A DNA stretch of 64,000 nt from an uncultured Coriobacteriales bacterium (GTDB taxonomy: Bacteria > Actinomycetota > Coriobacteriia > Coriobacteriales > UMGS124): the NCBI GenBank assembly GCA_902464015.1, contig CABQHM010000001.1, forward strand, positions 62,001 through 126,000, given 5' to 3'. The position numbers were made by a program, and so were the translations under genes. The notes below the pieces were generated by a model that did no database searches, was not told the DNA's origin, and was given only the letters and a program-made list of their open reading frames with translations. Below, in pieces: positions 61,075-64,000 of this stretch (its first letter is position 1; each line of letters opens with the position of its first letter).

Positions 61075-62316
61075 ATGGAAAAGATTGCTTCGGACATACA
61101 CACAACATGGCAGGGCAGAGCCGTGGGGCTTCTCGACCTCGACGCGTTCTTCGCCTCAGTGGAGGTGCTCGACCACCCAGAGTGGCGGGGCCTCCCCCTC
61201 ATTGTGGGCGGCGACGCCGACAAGCGCGGCGTCGTGTCCACATGCTCTTACGAGGCGCGCGAGTTTGGCGTGCACTCGGCCATGCCCTCTGCGCAGGCAA
61301 AGCGCCTGTGCCCCGACGCCATTTGGGTGCAGGGCCGCCACAAACGCTACAACGAGGTGTCCCGCCAGGTGATGGGCCTCATCCTCGACGAGACGCCCTA
61401 CATGGAGCAGATGAGCGTGGACGAGGCATACTTCGACGTGACGCCGGGGCGTTTCTCGTGCACCGACCCGGTCGAGGTCTGCGCCCGCATCAGCGCGGCC
61501 GTGCAGCGCCTGGGCATCACATGCTCAATCGGGCTCTCCACCAGCAAGACGGTGAGCAAGATTGCAAGCGAACGCAACAAGCCCAACGGCACAACGGTGG
61601 TGTACCCCGGCTGCGAGGCCGACTTCTTGGCCCCCATGGGCGTGCGGGCCCTGCCGGGCGTGGGGCCGCAGACCGCCGCCACGCTCGAGCGGCTCGGCAT
61701 ACGCACGCTCGGAGCCCTGGCACAGGCCGACACGGCAACCCTGGCGCAACTGGGCAGCGTGGGCACATCGCTTGCCGCACGGGCGCGTGGCATCGACCCC
61801 TCCCCCGTGCAAGACTACTCCCTGCGCGCAGAAACCAAGAGCGTGTCGAGCGAGCGCACGTTTGTCCACGACCTCACAGGGGCCGAGGAGGTCCGCGACG
61901 CCCTGGCGTCGGTGTGCGCGCAGACAGCGCGTCGCCTTCGCGCAAAGGGACTCAAAGGCCGCTGCGTGTGCGTGAAATGCTGCCAGGAGTTCGGGCACAC
62001 ACGCACGGCGCAGCAGACACTGGAGCGACGTGTGGATGACGAGCACGACATCCTCCCCGTTGCCTGGGAGCTCCTGGGCCAGCTCTGGCGCCCCGGCGAG
62101 CACGTGAGACTTTTAGGTGTAGGGGTGTCAAACTGGCAGGAAAGTCTGCAGCAGGCAAGCCTCTTTGACGATGTGGAGCAGCTCGACCACGAACGCGAGC
62201 GACGCGAGAAGATTGCAGGCACAAAGGATGCACTGCGCGGAAAGTTCGGCGACGGGGTGCTCATGAGCGGCTCCGAGCTGCGGATGCGCCGAAGAACGCA
62301 AGACGGGCAGGCGTAG
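61075..62316 (+). CDS. dinB: DNA polymerase IV (Y-family)
   Basis: Translesion polymerase of 413 aa. It has the metal-binding GLLDLDAFFASVEVLDHPEW, SYEAREFGVHSAMPSAQAK, MSVDEAYFDVT with catalytic Asp-Glu, SIGLSTSKTVSKIASERNKP and the HhH region LPGVGPQTAATLERLGI. The C-terminal little-finger domain and tail are present, but the final beta-clamp motif is not obvious (QASLFDDVEQL is a candidate). It may use a leaderless mRNA. It is convergent with comFC. Confidence 0.94.
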   Translation: MEKIASDIHTTWQGRAVGLLDLDAFFASVEVLDHPEWRGLPLIVGGDADKRGVVSTCSYEAREFGVHSAMPSAQAKRLCPDAIWVQGRHKRYNEVSRQVMGLILDETPYMEQMSVDEAYFDVTPGRFSCTDPVEVCARISAAVQRLGITCSIGLSTSKTVSKIASERNKPNGTTVVYPGCEADFLAPMGVRALPGVGPQTAATLERLGIRTLGALAQADTATLAQLGSVGTSLAARARGIDPSPVQDYSLRAETKSVSSERTFVHDLTGAEEVRDALASVCAQTARRLRAKGLKGRCVCVKCCQEFGHTRTAQQTLERRVDDEHDILPVAWELLGQLWRPGEHVRLLGVGVSNWQESLQQASLFDDVEQLDHERERREKIAGTKDALRGKFGDGVLMSGSELRMRRRTQDGQA

Positions 62317-62341
62317 CGGTCGAGCAGCCCTGGGCTGGCTG

Positions 62342-62423
62342 GCCCGCCCAGGCGCGGGCGAAAACAGGGCGCCGGGGCGCCATCGGGCCGCAGGGCGGCT
62401 AGCCCGCCCAGGCGCGGGCGAAA
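62342..62423. repeat. 22-bp direct repeat, one copy in comFC 3' end
   Basis: The 22-nt sequence at 62342-62363 is repeated exactly at 62402-62423, 60 bp apart. The right copy encodes the last residues of ComFC; the left copy is intergenic. Each copy contains a GCCCGC/GCGGGC inverted pair and can form a hairpin. Confidence 0.85.
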
Positions 62424-63199
62424 GTCAGGCCGAACACCCGCGCGGCGCCGCAGACCTTGAGGGCGCGCGCCGCCTCCCCCATGGTGGCGCCCGTCGTAAA
62501 GACATCGTCGACAAGCAGGATGGTTTGCCCATCGAGGTGATGGAGCACGGCAAACGTGCCCCGGACGTTCGCCGCTCGACCCAGGCGCCCCAGGTCACGC
62601 TGGTCCTTGAGGGACCGGCGCGCCAAAACGTCGTCAAGGGGGACGCCGAGGAGGCCCGCAAGCTCTCGTGCCACCGCCTCCATGTGGTCAAAGCCGCGGC
62701 GGGCATATGCCTGCGGGGTACAGGGGACAAACGCGACGCAATCGAGCAAAGTGAGCTCCTGGGGCCAAGCCGCCCGCGCAGCCCGAGCCATCCCCTGCGC
62801 GATGAGCACGGCGAGCCGGCGCTCGCCGGCGTCCTTGTAGGCTCTCACCATGCGGTCGTGGGGCCACTCGAGCATAGCGTAGCTGCGCACACCGTCGAGC
62901 GAGGCGATGACGTCGGCGAGGCTTTCCTGGTCGGGCGCGGCGCCCCCTGCGTCCTCGTCGTCCTCGTCGTGCATCCGGCATGCGCATTCGGTGCACACGA
63001 GGCTGCCGAACGGCGCCCCGCACCGCGGGCATGCAAGGGCCTGGTCTATCTCCCAGAGGCGGGAGCGGCACTGGCTGCACAGGAGCTCCCCCATGGCATC
63101 GCATCCCACACACCGTGTGGGCCACAGCACCTCCTCCAACCCCGCACCGAGCGCTTTTGCTGCCGCGACCGCACCCGGGAAAAGGGCGCGTTTGCGCAT
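62399..63199 (-). CDS. comFC: ComFC-like phosphoribosyltransferase-fold protein
   Basis: The 266-residue protein has two N-terminal Cys4-type zinc motifs (CVGCDAMGELLCSQC, CPRCGAPFGSLVCTEC), then a type I PRTase fold ending in the PRPP motif ILLVDDVFTTGATMGEAARAL. ComFC/GntX proteins support DNA uptake in competent bacteria and are also retained in non-competent ones. The start is uncertain: ATG 63199 is chosen, with ATGs at 63211, 63265 and 63286 as alternatives and no strong ribosome-binding site at any. An acidic insert (MHDEDDEDAGG) lies near residue 77. No comFA is adjacent. Confidence 0.85.
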   Translation of the reverse strand: MRKRALFPGAVAAAKALGAGLEEVLWPTRCVGCDAMGELLCSQCRSRLWEIDQALACPRCGAPFGSLVCTECACRMHDEDDEDAGGAAPDQESLADVIASLDGVRSYAMLEWPHDRMVRAYKDAGERRLAVLIAQGMARAARAAWPQELTLLDCVAFVPCTPQAYARRGFDHMEAVARELAGLLGVPLDDVLARRSLKDQRDLGRLGRAANVRGTFAVLHHLDGQTILLVDDVFTTGATMGEAARALKVCGAARVFGLTFARAWAG

Positions 63200-63413
63200 A
63201 CACCCGTCCATTCGCCTGCGGATGGGAACTCGCGTCTCCCATCTCCCCAACCTGACAAAGGGCATCGTATGCCGAGCAGGCGCCATGTGTCATGGAGCCC
63301 CCATGGATTTGAACCCAGAGGTCACGTAGACATAACAGGCCTGGTTAGATGGGCAAAATTAGGCTCTTCGGACAGGTGAAACTGACCCGCAAACAAGCGA
63401 ACGGTGACACAAA

Positions 63414-63446
63414 GGCCCGCCCGGCACGTACATGCTCGAGCGGGCC
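63414..63446 (-). terminator. hairpin terminator after tsaD
   Basis: Perfect 7-bp arms GGCCCGC/GCGGGCC (63414-63420 with 63440-63446) and a GC-rich loop, followed by TTTGTGT on the minus strand, 44 bp past the stop. Confidence 0.6.
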
Positions 63447-63489
63447 AGACATTGACCGGCATATGTGCTGGGGTCGCACCGAGGCGACC

Positions 63490-64000
63490 TTACAGCTCCA
63501 TGTTGGGCACCGCGTCGGCGGTGAGGGGCGCCGTCTCGCCGCGGTCGAACTTGCGGCGGGCGACGAGGGCAATCATTGCGGCGTTGTCGGTGCAGGCCGA
63601 AAGCGGCGGCAGGGTCACCCGCACATGGCGGCGGCCAAACGCCTGCTTGAAGGCCTCACGCAGCTCGGGGTTGGCTGTGACGCCGCCGCCGGCGCAGAAG
63701 TCGGTGACATGGCACTCGCGCACCGCCGTGACGGCCTTTGCCACCTGCACGTCGACGACGGCAGCCTCGAAGCTTGCGGCAAGGTCGGGCAGGTTGATGG
63801 CACGACCGGCGGCGTTCTCGGCGTTGATGTAGGTGACGACGGCCGTCTTGAGGCCCGACAGCGAGAAGCGGTAGTCGTGGCTGTGCAGCATCGCGCGTGG
63901 GAAGTCGATGGCCTTGGGGTTGCCCGTCTTGGCAAGGCGGGAGATGATGGGGCCGCCGGGATAGCCCAGACCGAGCGCCTTGGCCACCTTGTCGAACGCC
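63490..64000 (-). CDS. tsaD: tRNA N6-threonylcarbamoyladenosine transferase TsaD (partial, 3' part)
   Basis: The window cuts the 5' part of this Kae1/TsaD gene; about 170 C-terminal residues remain. Visible family features are AFDKVAKALGLGYPGGPIIS, FSLSGLKTAVV, CAGGGVTANPELREAF and CTDNAAMIALVARRKF (metal-binding Asp). TsaD, with TsaB and TsaE, transfers threonylcarbamoyl to A37 of ANN-decoding tRNAs. The C-terminus DAVPNMEL is complete. Confidence 0.95.
   Translation of the reverse strand, partial: AFDKVAKALGLGYPGGPIISRLAKTGNPKAIDFPRAMLHSHDYRFSLSGLKTAVVTYINAENAAGRAINLPDLAASFEAAVVDVQVAKAVTAVRECHVTDFCAGGGVTANPELREAFKQAFGRRHVRVTLPPLSACTDNAAMIALVARRKFDRGETAPLTADAVPNMEL

Noticed and set aside
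60594..62039. 481-codon frame overlapping dinB in another frame
   Set aside because: Arg/Gly/Pro-rich translation with no fold-like pattern; DinB motifs lie in the other frame.
63290..63340. tRNA-like T-arm (GGTTCAAATCC) with a CCA-like end upstream of comFC on the minus strand
   Set aside because: The T-stem has two mismatches, and no matching acceptor, D-arm or anticodon arm exists upstream, so it is not a functional tRNA; a remnant cannot be shown.

Overview
The window is GC-rich, gene-dense chromosome from a high-GC Gram-positive, most likely a member of the Coriobacteriia (Collinsella/Olsenella-like). This rests on the style of the ribosomal proteins, the frequent GTG/TTG starts, tRNA genes that encode CCA, and Tat-type lipoproteins. 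The species assignment is inference. There is no phage, insertion sequence, CRISPR array, rRNA operon or replication origin.

Positions 1-18400 (minus strand) hold the transcription/translation superoperon. In transcription order it is a tRNA cluster (Thr-Tyr-Thr-Met), tuf, rpmG, tRNA-Trp, secE, nusG, rplK, rplA, an L10 leader, rplJ, rplL, rpoB, rpoC, rpsL, rpsG, fusA, rpsJ and the start of rplC. Intrinsic terminators split it into units. Two points stand out: beta-prime (RpoC) has a C-terminal extension that aligns without gaps to the alpha-subunit CTD, and S12 naturally carries Arg at position 88.

Positions 18500-27600 (minus strand) hold housekeeping genes: hisS, clpC, ispD, ispF, cysS, rlmB, a YacP-like NYN nuclease and a small membrane protein. 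HisRS ends in a Cys/His-rich tail. Near 27.8 kb a plus-strand gene encodes a membrane-anchored FeoB-associated/HMA metal-binding protein.

Positions 28600-48800 (plus strand) form a 20-kb cobalamin locus. cobT, cobU, cobS, a second cobU-like gene and cobC come first. A cobalamin riboswitch follows, then an exported CbiK-like chelatase, a secreted two-repeat protein, a corrinoid ABC transporter (btuF, btuC, btuD) and the anaerobic corrin-ring genes cbiD-F-G-H-J-ET-A-B-P-C. Most genes overlap by ATGA, so they are translationally coupled. The cluster lacks cbiL, uroporphyrinogen methyltransferase and the adenosyltransferase, which must lie elsewhere if the pathway is complete. The convergent gap after cbiC (48.8-49.1 kb) is tiled by three large nested hairpins, two of which share an inverted copy of one 46-nt element.

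Positions 49100-64000 are mixed. They hold a coiled-coil cell-wall hydrolase, an isoaspartyl peptidase/asparaginase, larB-larC (nickel-pincer cofactor), a HEAT-like protein, a fused rlmKL whose RlmL half has lost its catalytic motifs, a dehydrogenase with a metal-binding-like tail, degV, long-form hpf, an amino-acid-type solute-binding lipoprotein, dinB, comFC and the 3' part of tsaD. Most carry 3' hairpins with long perfect stems.
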